A stretch of DNA of 51,825 nucleotides, taken from Streptomyces lushanensis. GTDB taxonomy: Bacteria > Actinomycetota > Actinomycetes > Streptomycetales > Streptomycetaceae. The stretch is taken from the NCBI RefSeq assembly GCF_001700515.1, contig NZ_MAUD01000129.1, positions 1 to 51,825 of the forward strand, read 5' to 3'. Below are positions 8,783 to 17,256 of this stretch, piece after piece. The notes beneath the pieces were generated by a model. It made no database searches. It was given only the letters and a program-made list of their open reading frames with translations, and had not been told where the DNA came from. Numbering within the stretch: position 1 is the stretch's first letter; each line of letters starts with the position of its first letter. A program made the translations under genes and the position numbers.

Positions 8783-9417
8783 TACTGAATTCCCAGGTAC
8801 TTGTGCGTCTGGAGAGAGAGGATCCAGCGCGGGTTCTTCATGCAGTAGTCGACCGTCGCCCTGGTGTTGGCTTCAGCGTCCGGGCCGTCCATGGGCTGGA
8901 GCCGGAAGTACTGGAAGTCCAGGTGCTCGAACTGACGGGGGTCGCCACCCAACTGAGGGTAGACGAGCTTCAGTTCGTCTCCGCTGGTCACGATCAGTTC
9001 GGATCCGATCTTGGGGCTGACGCAGATCCAGTCGATGCCGTTCGGCGGTACGCGGGTGCCGTTCGTCTCGACGGCTACCTCGAAGCCTCGGGCGTGCAGC
9101 GCGTCGATCGCCGCTTCGTCGAGTTGCAGGAGGGGCTCGCCGCCGGTGCATACCACGAAGCGGTGCTCTCTGGACGACGACGGCCACGCCTGCTCGACGG
9201 CTCGAGCAAGGTCGTCCGGGGTGCTGAACCGGCCGCCACCTTCCCCGTCGGTTCCGACGAAATCTGTGTCGCAGAACTGGCAGATCGCACGGTGACGATC
9301 CTTCTCCAGGCCCGTCCACAAGTTGCACCGGGAGAAGCGGCAGAATACGGCTGGACGGCCGGCGTGACTCCCTTCGCCTTGCAGGGTGTAGAAGATCTCC
9401 TTGACCAGGTAGGTCAT
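8782..9417 (-). CDS. queE: 7-carboxy-7-deazaguanine synthase QueE (radical SAM)
   Basis: Radical-SAM enzyme making 7-carboxy-7-deazaguanine. The start is the ATG at 9417 ([20 protein letters not shown]), because the N-terminal substrate motif [19 protein letters not shown] begins there; the longer frame to 9537 only reads antisense through queC. The iron-sulphur motif is the unusual CX14CX2C ([20 protein letters not shown]) known from one QueE subgroup, instead of the usual CX3CX2[12 protein letters not shown] supplies the SAM-binding GGE. It lies 2 bases after the queC stop. Confidence 0.95.
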   Translation of the reverse strand: MTYLVKEIFYTLQGEGSHAGRPAVFCRFSRCNLWTGLEKDRHRAICQFCDTDFVGTDGEGGGRFSTPDDLARAVEQAWPSSSREHRFVVCTGGEPLLQLDEAAIDALHARGFEVAVETNGTRVPPNGIDWICVSPKIGSELIVTSGDELKLVYPQLGGDPRQFEHLDFQYFRLQPMDGPDAEANTRATVDYCMKNPRWILSLQTHKYLGIQ

Positions 9418-9419
9418 TC

Positions 9420-10130
9420 TCACGCGCCCTGGTACTGCACGGGGTCGGTGACGCAGGCCTCGGCGAAGCCCTTGAGGCGGAGCAGGCAGGTCTCGCAATG
9501 TCCGCATGCCCGCCCCTGCTCGTCCGGGTCGTAGCAAGAGGAGGTGAGGGAGTAGTCCACGCCGAGGCGCAGGCCCTCGCGGACGATGTCGGCCTTCGAC
9601 ATGGCGATGAGCGGCGAGTGGAGCTTGAGACTCTGCGTGCCCTCGACCCCGGCGCGGGTGGCCAGGTTGGCCATGCGCTCGTAGGCCTCCATGTACTCGG
9701 GGCGGCAGTCCGGGTACCCGCTGTAGTCGACCGCGGTCACTCCGGTGAAGATGTCGCTCGTCCCAACCGTCTCCGCATAGGCGAGGGCGAAGGAGAGGAA
9801 GATCGTGTTGCGTGCCGGGACGTACGTAACAGGGACACTGCTGCCGGTGTCCTTGGCGCCAGCGTCGTCCAGAGACTCGCGCTTCGGAACGTCGATGTCC
9901 GACGTGAGCGCGGATCCGCCAAAAACTCGCAGGTCGATGTCCGCGATGACGTGCCGAGCGACCCCCTGCGCCTCAGCCACGCGCTTCGCGGCCTCAAGCT
10001 CCACGCTGTGCCGCTGCCCGTAGCGGAAGCTCAGCGCGTACGGCGTGTAGCCCTGGTCCTTGGCGATCGCCAGAACGGTCGTTGAGTCCAATCCGCCACT
10101 CAGTAGAACGATCGCGGGACGCTCCGCCAT
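9420..10130 (-). CDS. queC: 7-cyano-7-deazaguanine (preQ0) synthase QueC
   Basis: ATP-dependent enzyme that turns 7-carboxy-7-deazaguanine and ammonia into preQ0. The PP-loop SGGLDSTT is at residues about 11-18, and the C-terminal zinc cluster is visible as [19 protein letters not shown]. The length of 236 residues is normal. The ATG at 10130 has GGAG 6-9 bases upstream. First gene of the preQ0 operon, divergent from the dpd modification operon across 106 bases, so both can share regulatory DNA. No queF, tgt or queA is nearby, so preQ0 itself is the end product here. Confidence 0.96.
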   Translation of the reverse strand: MAERPAIVLLSGGLDSTTVLAIAKDQGYTPYALSFRYGQRHSVELEAAKRVAEAQGVARHVIADIDLRVFGGSALTSDIDVPKRESLDDAGAKDTGSSVPVTYVPARNTIFLSFALAYAETVGTSDIFTGVTAVDYSGYPDCRPEYMEAYERMANLATRAGVEGTQSLKLHSPLIAMSKADIVREGLRLGVDYSLTSSCYDPDEQGRACGHCETCLLRLKGFAEACVTDPVQYQGA

Positions 10131-10178
10131 GCCTGCTCCTAGTTAGCTCCGTGTGTACTGCGGCAGCCTACGCGAAAA

Positions 10179-10206
10179 GTGACAGGTAGAGTAACGACAA
10201 TAGACT
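10179..10206 (+). promoter_or_regulatory. Probable promoter of the dpd modification operon
   Basis: GTGACA at 10179-10184 and TAGACT at 10201-10206, 16 bases apart, resemble Streptomyces housekeeping -35 and -10 elements. Transcription would begin near 10213-10214, exactly at the ATG of a tiny reading frame. This is sequence inference only; the divergent queC promoter must overlap this same segment. Confidence 0.45.
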
Positions 10207-10213
10207 GGTAGTT

Positions 10214-10240
10214 ATGAGCGTCGGGAGCCGAGCCGCATGA
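10214..10240 (+). CDS. Eight-codon leader reading frame (MSVGSRAA) overlapping the next start
   Basis: ATG at 10214, seven sense codons and a TGA at 10238-10240 that overlaps the next gene's ATG (10237) as ATGA. If transcription starts where the promoter predicts, this frame would be leaderless and could deliver ribosomes to the next gene by termination-reinitiation. A GGGAG ribosome site for the next gene lies inside it (10223-10227), so coupling may be only partial. It may equally be chance. Confidence 0.3.
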   Translation: MSVGSRAA

Positions 10241-11127
10241 GGCAACTTTCACTTGTGGTCACATGCACTGACCGTAAGGCTGTGGCGCCGGAAGCCTCAC
10301 TGCACGCAAGGTCACTGCCAGTTGGGACCGCGGAGGAACGCTCGACCATCTGGAAGAGGCGCGTCGCAGACGCCTCCGCTACCCAGCCACTCGACAAGCT
10401 CTACTGCGGCGACCACTGGACGCAGTCGCGTCACCTCGTCGCTATGGCCGCCAAGGCTGGTTTCGACGCACGGCTATGGGTCGCGTCCGCCGGCCTCGGT
10501 CTTCGGCCAGCATCCGAGTCGGCCCCGGCATACGCGGCGACATTCAGCACGCGACACGCTGACTCGGTGGCCACCTCCGCGGACGGAAGCGCCCAATGGT
10601 GGAGGCACCTTCAAGAGGAACAAGGTCGCACAACATTGCAGGAACTCGAAAAAAGCGGACCAATATTGATGGTTCTGTCTGAGGTCTACGCGAAAGCCAT
10701 GGAAGCAGAACTCCGAGCTCTGGGTGCCGTTGCGAGCGAGGCACTGCTGGTAGGCGGTATCGAAGGAATCCCCGGCATCCGAAGAGTCGCCTCCGATGCA
10801 GGGCTGCGACCCGCGCTCGGCGGAACACTTACGAGCCTCAATGTGCGCATGGCCGCTTCCTGGCTCCAGCACTGCGAAGACAGTCGACTGACCTCTGAGG
10901 CCACCAGTTCTGCCTGGCACGAGTGGGCGTCGGCTGTACCGAAGCCGGAACAACTCAATCGTCAGCCCATGACCGATGCACAGGTCATCGCCTTCATCAG
11001 GCATGAGATGGGAACTCAACCGGGGGTCTCACGGACACGGCTGTTGCGAATCTTGCGCGACAGCGGCCGAGCATGTGAACAGAGCAGGTTTGCCAGCTTG
11101 TTCAAGCGAACCATGGGGGATCAGTGA
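10237..11127 (+). CDS. Probable DpdC-like protein of the dpd cluster
   Basis: A 296-residue protein, first in the operon with dpdB and dpdA, starting with ATG 9 bases after GGGAG. Features seen: an N-terminal CTDRK after a hydrophobic strand (residues 5-14), LYCGDHW (55-61), a LWVASAGLGLRP strand-loop (80-91), and a YAATFS...DSV segment. These resemble YaaA/DUF6884-type proteins in which Cys, His and Asp residues cluster. In Salmonella the third gene required for the final DNA mark is dpdC (preQ0-in-DNA to the amide), and this is the best candidate by position and type. That name is inference: I cannot align it. It overlaps dpdB by GTGA at 11124-11127. Confidence 0.55.
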   Translation: MRQLSLVVTCTDRKAVAPEASLHARSLPVGTAEERSTIWKRRVADASATQPLDKLYCGDHWTQSRHLVAMAAKAGFDARLWVASAGLGLRPASESAPAYAATFSTRHADSVATSADGSAQWWRHLQEEQGRTTLQELEKSGPILMVLSEVYAKAMEAELRALGAVASEALLVGGIEGIPGIRRVASDAGLRPALGGTLTSLNVRMAASWLQHCEDSRLTSEATSSAWHEWASAVPKPEQLNRQPMTDAQVIAFIRHEMGTQPGVSRTRLLRILRDSGRACEQSRFASLFKRTMGDQ

Positions 11128-12266
11128 CCGAGAACCTCATCACGCGCAGAGCTCTGCGCATCAATCAGCACCCCGACATCCCTTTGTACCTCTTTGCATT
11201 GGAAGCCGGAGAAGTCGACCTCGTAGCCGACGTTGCGCGGATCTCTCGCGATGAAGCCGGAAAGCTTCTCGGCTACCAGCGGCCTGAGAAAAAGCAGCAC
11301 GTAAAGCAGATCTTGGAGTATCTGGACGGGGACAAGGTGCTGTTTCCGAACGGACTCATCCTCGCGCTTCCTTCCTCAGTGCGTTTCAGGGGAAGCCGTG
11401 GCCCGAACCCTAGCGACGGCCTTGCAACCATTGGGATGCTTGAGATCCCACTGCCAGAGTCACGCGAGGCTCCACGTCCAGCTCTGATCGTTGATGGCCA
11501 GCAGCGGAGCCTGGCCCTTGCGCGTACTCAGAATTCCAAGTTGCCTATCACAGTGGCCGGCTTCGTTTCCGAAGATCTGCATGTCCAGCGCGAGCAATTT
11601 TTGCGGGTGAACACAGTGTCGCCGCTTCCCAGCGACCTGGTTTCCGAACTCCTGCCGGAAGTGAACACTCAGCTACCCACCAAACTCTCGTCTCGAAAGC
11701 TTCCGGCGATCTTGGTGAATGCACTGAGCCAGGATGGCGACTCACCCTTTAAGGGCCTTATCAAACAAGCGTCGACGACAGCTAGCAGGAAATCTGAGAC
11801 TGTCGTTAAGGACAACAGCCTACTTCAGGCGATCACTGCGTCATTGTCGCCTTCCGGGGTGCTCTTCCCTTATAAGGATTTGTCCAGCGGAACCATCGAT
11901 ACGAGCACTATTCGCAAGATCCTTGTCGTTTACTGGACGGCCGTGCGGGACACGTTTCCGGACGCCTGGGGAATCTCCCCCAACAAGAGCCGACTGATGC
12001 ACGGCGTCGGCATTCGGTCAATGGGGCAGCTCATGGACCGCGTCATGGAGCGAGTGATGTTTGAAGTAGACATCAACTCGGACGATGCCTACAGCAAGGT
12101 CATGGCCGAATTGGCTCTTGTCGAACCCTACTGCCGCTGGACCAAGGGGCGCTGGCCCGAGATTAACTACACCTGGAACGAATTGGAGAACATCACAAAG
12201 CACATCAACATCCTGTCAAATTACCTGATTCGCGTTTACCAGAAGGCAAGGATGGGCGCAGCGTGA
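11124..12266 (+). CDS. dpdB: DpdB, DGQHR/DndB-like partner of DpdA
   Basis: A 380-residue protein with the ParB/DndB-like motif VDGQQR at residues 123-128 and a downstream FLRVNTVSPLPSDLVSELLP segment, as in DGQHR-domain proteins. In Salmonella DpdB is needed with DpdA to place preQ0 in DNA; its exact role is not settled. It starts with GTG, overlapping the upstream stop by 4 bases, and its own TGA overlaps the dpdA GTG by 4 bases (12263-12266). A clear paralogue follows dpdA. The G+C content of this gene and dpdA is visibly lower than in the flanking DNA. Confidence 0.85.
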   Translation: MTENLITRRALRINQHPDIPLYLFALEAGEVDLVADVARISRDEAGKLLGYQRPEKKQHVKQILEYLDGDKVLFPNGLILALPSSVRFRGSRGPNPSDGLATIGMLEIPLPESREAPRPALIVDGQQRSLALARTQNSKLPITVAGFVSEDLHVQREQFLRVNTVSPLPSDLVSELLPEVNTQLPTKLSSRKLPAILVNALSQDGDSPFKGLIKQASTTASRKSETVVKDNSLLQAITASLSPSGVLFPYKDLSSGTIDTSTIRKILVVYWTAVRDTFPDAWGISPNKSRLMHGVGIRSMGQLMDRVMERVMFEVDINSDDAYSKVMAELALVEPYCRWTKGRWPEINYTWNELENITKHINILSNYLIRVYQKARMGAA

Positions 12267-13516
12267 GGTTCTACTTTCCGGACAGCCAGGACCAGGTCAG
12301 TCCGAGCTATGACTTCCTCAATGACGAGTATTCTCCTTTTCGCGTCCGGCAACGGGACGATTTCTATGCCCATCAGGCTGTGAAGCTGGCACCGTATGAC
12401 GGCATCCTGGTCAGCAAGGCCATTGTCGACGGATCCGTCAAGGGGGCGGGTAAGTACAGCGCACCGCAGCGTGAACGGCTCTATCGGCTTGGCGTGCGGG
12501 ACTTCTTCAGGCTCCCCAAGACGATGAGCAGTCTTGGAGACTGCGGAGCCTTCAACTACATCGACGAAGAACTCCCACCCTACACGGTTGATCAGGTACT
12601 CGACTTCTATATCGGCTGCAAGTTCAACTCCGGGATCAGCATCGACCACGTAATCTTCGGATATGATCCTGAACTCACCGAAGATGATGCAAATCCTGCA
12701 TGGGTAAAGAGACGTGAGATCTCACTGGAGTTGGCTGAAGAATTCATTTCTGGTGTCAGATCGCGCAATTCCAAGATCCTCGAAGAAGACGACAAGCTCG
12801 AACCGGTCGGTGCAGCCCAGGGATGGAGCCCGGACAGCTACGCCGACAGCGTTGCTCGACTTCAGAAAATGGGCTATAAGCGAATCGCCCTAGGCGGCAT
12901 GGTTCCACTGAAGACGCCCGAGATCGTGGAATGCCTCAAGAAGATTGCGAAAGTTCGCGAACAAGGAGTTGACCTCCATCTCCTCGGAATCACTCGCGTC
13001 GACAGCATGCAAGATTTCGCAAAACTCCACGTAGAAAGCTTTGATAGCACTTCCGCTTTCCGTCAGGCCTTTATGGATGAGCGCAACAACTATCACACCG
13101 CGGATACGGCCTACACGGCGATTCGCGTTCCGCAGGTCGACGGAAATCCAGCTCTCAAGCGATTGATCCTAGCCGGCGTCGTATCCCAATCCGAAGCAAT
13201 CAAGGCCGAGCGAGAGTGCCTTCAATTGCTGCGTGATTACGACAAGGATTTGGTGGATGCTTCAGAGGTCTTGGATGCCTTGCGCCGCTACCAGGTGCTC
13301 CTCGGCGACACCAAGAAGCTGAAGCAGTTGGACAACCAACTGAAGCGATACGGCGCCACGCTGGTTGACAGGCCATGGAAGCACTGCACATGCGACCTCT
13401 GCCGGGAACACAAGATCGAGATGGTCATATTCCGTGGGTCCGAGCGTAACAAGCGCCGCGGATTCCATAACATGACGGTACTCGAAGCAAAGATGCGCAA
13501 GCTGTCGTTCGCATAA
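12263..13516 (+). CDS. dpdA: DpdA, DNA guanine transglycosylase for preQ0
   Basis: TGT-fold enzyme that exchanges guanine in DNA for preQ0, the hallmark of Dpd systems. Over its 417 residues I see D93 in LGDCGAFNYID, equivalent to the substrate-binding Asp of tRNA transglycosylase (DSGGF), then the PPYT..QVLDFYIGCKFN and SIDHVIFGYD segments typical of DpdA. The core strand LGGMVPLKT and HLLGITR follow, then D261 in FDSTSAFR at about the nucleophile position. A zinc site is formed by C375, C377 and C380 (HCTCDLC) with H402. Length and motifs match DpdA rather than tRNA-acting Tgt. The GTG start is coupled to dpdB. The gene is relatively AT-rich (12721-12780 is 28/60 G+C), suggesting transfer. 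Confidence 0.94.
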   Translation: MRFYFPDSQDQVSPSYDFLNDEYSPFRVRQRDDFYAHQAVKLAPYDGILVSKAIVDGSVKGAGKYSAPQRERLYRLGVRDFFRLPKTMSSLGDCGAFNYIDEELPPYTVDQVLDFYIGCKFNSGISIDHVIFGYDPELTEDDANPAWVKRREISLELAEEFISGVRSRNSKILEEDDKLEPVGAAQGWSPDSYADSVARLQKMGYKRIALGGMVPLKTPEIVECLKKIAKVREQGVDLHLLGITRVDSMQDFAKLHVESFDSTSAFRQAFMDERNNYHTADTAYTAIRVPQVDGNPALKRLILAGVVSQSEAIKAERECLQLLRDYDKDLVDASEVLDALRRYQVLLGDTKKLKQLDNQLKRYGATLVDRPWKHCTCDLCREHKIEMVIFRGSERNKRRGFHNMTVLEAKMRKLSFA

Positions 13517-13563
13517 TCGCCCAGAACGCGCATAACACCCAAAGTAACCCAACAGGAGATGAT

Positions 13564-14661
13564 GTGGCCGACCGCTACGAGCTGAAGCTACCCGCCCTCA
13601 AGATCCTCCAAGGCACCAAGGAGATCTACTGCTTCGCCGTCGACGGCAAGAAACTGCATGACTTCGCCGCCGTGTCGCGCATCCGCCGTGATGACCAGAA
13701 GCGGTTGCAGGGGTACCAGCGGCCCGAGGTCCTCAGCCACATCCGCTCAATCCGCCGCTACCTCGAGTCCGAGGGAGCGATGCTCCCTAACGCCGTGGTC
13801 CTCGCATTCGACGAGCGGGTGAGGTTCGAACCAGCGGTCCGTGGTGGCGATGTGAAGTACTCCATCCCGGGCGAGCTGATCATCCCGGTCGACGAGTCAC
13901 TGGCCGACGACAAGAAGCCGGCCTGGCTCGTGGACGGACAGCAGCGCAGCGCCGCCATCAGGGACGCTGACCTCGCTGAGTTCCCTGTCGCTGCCGTGGG
14001 CTTCATCGCGTCCGGGCAGGAAGAGCAGCGGTCGCAGTTCATCCTGGTCAACTCCACCAAGCCGCTCCCCAAGGGACTGGTGTACGAGCTTCTGCCCGAG
14101 ACCACCGGCCAACTGCCGCGCTCTCTCGCGCGCAGGGCACTCGCCGCGAGGCTCATGGTGCACCTGAATATGGGGGACGGCCCCTTCAGCGGAAGGATCA
14201 GCAGTCCCACATCCCCGACCGGAGACATCAAGGACAACAGCGTTCTGAAGATGCTGGAGCACAGCATCTACGAGGGCGCCTTGTACCAGTACCGCAACGC
14301 CACCGATGGCACCGGGGACGAGGAGCGGATGCTGGCCCATCTGATGGCCTTCTGGACGCCAGTGGCAAGCATCTTCCGCGAGGCGTGGGGGAAGCCCCCG
14401 AAGGAGTCCAGGCTGACCCATGGGGTGGGCATCCAGGCGATGGGCTTCGTCATGGACCGGCTCACTGCGGATGTCCCGGTCGACAAGGTCGACTGGGATG
14501 ACGTTCGTGCCATTCTGCGTGGGCTGGAAGAGCACGTGGCCTGGACCACGGGGAAGTGGAACTTCGGAGATGACCATCAGCCCAACTGGAACAGCCTGCA
14601 GAATACGTCCAAGGACGTACGGCTGCTCAGCAGCTATCTGCAAGCCCGAGTCAGCGCATAG
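13564..14661 (+). CDS. Second DpdB-like DGQHR protein (paralogue)
   Basis: A 365-residue homologue of the dpdB product at 11124. Both have YQRPE near residue 51, VDGQQR at 123-128, an FxxVNxxxPLPxxLVxELLPE segment and an SRLxHGVGIxxMGxxMDR segment. The GTG start at 13564 has AGGAG at 13554-13558, five bases upstream. It is separated from dpdA by 47 bases, so it is in the same direction but not coupled, and it is more GC-rich than the first copy. It could be a partner for a different target, a subunit of a hetero-oligomer, or a separate acquisition. Followed by a strong bidirectional terminator. Confidence 0.8.
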   Translation: MADRYELKLPALKILQGTKEIYCFAVDGKKLHDFAAVSRIRRDDQKRLQGYQRPEVLSHIRSIRRYLESEGAMLPNAVVLAFDERVRFEPAVRGGDVKYSIPGELIIPVDESLADDKKPAWLVDGQQRSAAIRDADLAEFPVAAVGFIASGQEEQRSQFILVNSTKPLPKGLVYELLPETTGQLPRSLARRALAARLMVHLNMGDGPFSGRISSPTSPTGDIKDNSVLKMLEHSIYEGALYQYRNATDGTGDEERMLAHLMAFWTPVASIFREAWGKPPKESRLTHGVGIQAMGFVMDRLTADVPVDKVDWDDVRAILRGLEEHVAWTTGKWNFGDDHQPNWNSLQNTSKDVRLLSSYLQARVSA

Positions 14662-14680
14662 CCCATAGCTCGCGCTTGCT

Positions 14681-14712
14681 GCGGGGGCCGCCCTATCCTG
14701 GGCGGCCCCCGC
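14681..14712. terminator. Bidirectional terminator between the converging dpd operons
   Basis: Perfect 13-bp inverted repeat: left arm 14681-14693, right arm 14700-14712, 6-base loop TATCCT. It fills the 55-base gap between the second dpdB-like gene (plus) and dpdD (minus), separating the modification arm from the restriction arm. Confidence 0.85.
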
Positions 14713-14716
14713 TCTG

Positions 14717-16738
14717 TTAAGACTCTGCTGCTGCGAGACGGAGCGTATCGACGGCAGCGCGGAGGAGCGACGCGGAGCCACTCCCGTTCGCATATCCGAC
14801 GTACTTTGTCGTCTTGTTCTGATCAATGAAGCCGGTGGCCGCGTGCTTGGCGCAGCGCGTGGCCACAGCGATCACATTGGCACTACGGGCCTTCTGCCGC
14901 AGCTGCGGCGTGCCTACATGGTCGTAGGCCGTCAAGACCTTCACAGCGGGAGCGAGCCGCTTCAGTTCCTCCTGGCATCGGGTGAGCACTGCCTCGTCCA
15001 GTGAGTAGAGCAGCAGTGTCGCCGAGGGGAACTCGACGGGCGTGCTCTCCTTGCCGTCTTCGCCGGCAGGAGCATCCCAAGAGAAGTTGATGCCGAGGTC
15101 TTCAGAGAGCCGGCGAGCGAAGGCAAGGTCTGCCTCAGTGAGACGGCGGCTGTGTGCAGACAGAGGCCCGAGCAGCTGCGAGCACAGGCTCGTGCGGGCC
15201 TCAGGATCAGGGCACGCTGCAAGGAACAAGCGGTCGACGAAGTCCAAGACGGCCGAGGCCCGTTCGGGAGCAACCCACCGTTCCGAGTCCGAACCGATGT
15301 CCTTAAGGATCTCCGCGTACTGCTCGGCAGAGGGAGCAGCGCGAAGTGCGATATCCATCAGCGCCTGCAAGGCCGCCAAGTCGCCAGGGCTGTAGCGGTT
15401 GAAAAGCACTGCGTTGCGGATGAATGCGTGGGCGCATTCGGGTGCGGGGTCGTCGTAGCCCACGGCATCGATGAACGAGCCTACTGCCCGCCATAGTTCT
15501 CGCGCGGCACCGTCGCTCAACCCGTCCAGGAACTCAGCGAGGGTCCCATCGTGCTCTGCAGGAGTGGACCACAAGGTCCACTGTTCCTCATCCAGAGCGT
15601 CCTTCGCCGCGCTGTCGCCCTCGGCGAGCGCGAAGAACAGGGCTGGCCAATCGTTGATCGGAGTGGCCGTGTCGGCCGACTCCTCGGGTTGCGCGGCTGT
15701 GGAGGCATCGAGGTCGTCCGAAGCCTGCGCAATGAGGACATTGACCTCGTTCAACACAAGCGTGGGGATCTCGGGTGTCTGGTCAAGGTCCTCAGCAGCC
15801 GTCACAAACCGGCGTGCGGCCTCTGCGTTCTTGAGGATCACGCAAGCCAGTAGGAGCACCGTCATGGCCTGCGGTCCATACGACCGCGGGTCGCCTGCGA
15901 GCAACTCGGGGACGGCCCTGCCGTGGGTGATGAGGTTGGACTTGGCCGCCTCCAGATTCCGAGCCGCGAGTGGCTCCTCCAGAGCAACGGTGTACACGGC
16001 GTTCAGGATTGCTGCCTTCACCGGCGCAGGAGGATCTTGCCGGGCCACGTCCTGGAGTGCCGGGAACTCCAGCACCTTGGTACTCGCTCCGAGACGGTCA
16101 AGTCTCTTGAGCTTGAGATGCGCGAGATTCGTCGCAGTGAGCCCGCCCGCGGCAGCGAGTTGCTCAAGGAGGTCAAGCGACGCAGCTTCGCCGCCGGCCG
16201 CGAGAGCCGCGTCGAACTCGGCGATGAGACGCCCGACCGGCTTTACGACGCGCCATAGCCTCGGCGGACGCCTCAGGTAGGTCTGGTGCATCAGTAGCAG
16301 AGCATCAGTCAGGCCCTGCCGGTACTTGTCGCTCTCCCCGGTTGTCAGCCGGAAAGTGGAACGTTCGCCAGCCAGGTCGATGACGGCGCGTTCCACGGGA
16401 TCGTCCCGGTTGAGGAGGGTTGGACGAAGGCCACCGCGCTCCATGTTGCAGTAAATGTACGTAGGCCCGGCAAATGCCTCAATGAGTTCAGCTGTCTTGC
16501 CGGCATCTGCTGGGTCACGTGCAATGGCGTACATCGAGTACGACTGGTTTTCGGCGACCCAACGAGGGAGAACGATGGGCGCGTCGTTATCGCCAAGCGC
16601 GATCTTGACGAAGGGCTCGGTGCGCGCTGTCCACGAGTGCTTGGGGTCCATCTTGGGCCATGCGTCGTTGCCCTCGCCGAAGAACCTGTGCAGGAACGCC
16701 TGGATACGATCAATGGTCCAGGACGTGGTCTGGTTCAT
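14717..16738 (-). CDS. dpdD: DpdD-like protein of the dpd cluster
   Basis: A largely alpha-helical 673-residue protein with no catalytic motif I recognise. It is named by its place as last gene of the dpd restriction arm and by general resemblance to DpdD. The middle is acidic and Ala/Leu-rich, helical-repeat-like; the C-terminal 130 residues (FPSATLLLYSLDE...LLRAAVDTLRL) look like a separate alpha/beta domain with a conserved-looking TKYVGYANGSGSASLLRA segment. The start is the ATG at 16738, which overlaps the dpdK stop as ATGA (16735-16738); a longer frame to 16753 is less likely. In Salmonella dpdD is linked to the restriction phenotype. Confidence 0.68.
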   Translation of the reverse strand: MNQTTSWTIDRIQAFLHRFFGEGNDAWPKMDPKHSWTARTEPFVKIALGDNDAPIVLPRWVAENQSYSMYAIARDPADAGKTAELIEAFAGPTYIYCNMERGGLRPTLLNRDDPVERAVIDLAGERSTFRLTTGESDKYRQGLTDALLLMHQTYLRRPPRLWRVVKPVGRLIAEFDAALAAGGEAASLDLLEQLAAAGGLTATNLAHLKLKRLDRLGASTKVLEFPALQDVARQDPPAPVKAAILNAVYTVALEEPLAARNLEAAKSNLITHGRAVPELLAGDPRSYGPQAMTVLLLACVILKNAEAARRFVTAAEDLDQTPEIPTLVLNEVNVLIAQASDDLDASTAAQPEESADTATPINDWPALFFALAEGDSAAKDALDEEQWTLWSTPAEHDGTLAEFLDGLSDGAARELWRAVGSFIDAVGYDDPAPECAHAFIRNAVLFNRYSPGDLAALQALMDIALRAAPSAEQYAEILKDIGSDSERWVAPERASAVLDFVDRLFLAACPDPEARTSLCSQLLGPLSAHSRRLTEADLAFARRLSEDLGINFSWDAPAGEDGKESTPVEFPSATLLLYSLDEAVLTRCQEELKRLAPAVKVLTAYDHVGTPQLRQKARSANVIAVATRCAKHAATGFIDQNKTTKYVGYANGSGSASLLRAAVDTLRLAAAES

Positions 16739-17256
16739 TCTCCGTTCCCCCACCGCTCGGCCAGGTCAATGCGTGCTTGAGCGGCAGCGTCGCCGCCTGC
16801 CCGGTAAGTGATCTTTTCGTCGTTCCGGGCCATGCCTCGGATCGTGAAGTTCATCGATCCACTCAGCATCCAGTCATTCCCGCACAGCGTCTTCTCGTGG
16901 ATATCCGGGTCGCGGACGATGTGAAGCTTCCTTCCTGATGCCGCCTTCATCAGCCGGCGCAGGAAGTCCTCGTTGTGGGAATCATCGCGGGTCACGACGT
17001 GTACCTGTGCGCCACCATGGGCGATGCGGGCCACGGCGTCTGAGAGTCGGCACCCCACGGGAGGGGTGTCGCCAAAGAGTGCGTCGTAGGCCCCGTGGCT
17101 GTTGTCGAGGACCTGGACGTCGGTGATCCACGCGGACACCAACCATAGGTGGTCGCTGGGTGCGATGAACTCCGCAATCAGCGCGGCGGACAGCATGGTG
17201 TCAACGCGAATCGCGGTGTGCTGCCCAGTGCGGAGGGTTCGTTCCTGGGATTTCAC
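16735..17256 (-). CDS. dpdK: DpdK, phospholipase-D-fold putative nuclease
   Basis: A 173-residue PLD-superfamily protein. The single HKD-like motif is H120-E-K122 ... G133-S-M-N136 (HEKTLCGNDWMLSGSMNFT, bases about 16845-16900), like small dimeric Nuc-type nucleases. The residue at the normal Asp position appears to be Asn127 with Asp128 next to it, a slight departure. An N-terminal HLWLVSAWIT strand also fits the fold. Probably the DNA-cleaving component of the restriction arm. GTG start at 17256 overlaps the dpdJ stop as GTGA; its stop overlaps dpdD. Confidence 0.85.
   Translation of the reverse strand: MKSQERTLRTGQHTAIRVDTMLSAALIAEFIAPSDHLWLVSAWITDVQVLDNSHGAYDALFGDTPPVGCRLSDAVARIAHGGAQVHVVTRDDSHNEDFLRRLMKAASGRKLHIVRDPDIHEKTLCGNDWMLSGSMNFTIRGMARNDEKITYRAGGDAAAQARIDLAERWGNGE

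Noticed and set aside
12263..13516. Queuosine tRNA transglycosylase (Tgt) as an alternative for dpdA
   Set aside because: The DCGAF motif, length and dpdB/dpdE-K neighbourhood fit DpdA, and later queuosine genes are absent.
13818..13830. GGTTCGAACC-like T-loop sequence
   Set aside because: It lies inside the second dpdB-like coding sequence with no cloverleaf around it; not a tRNA.
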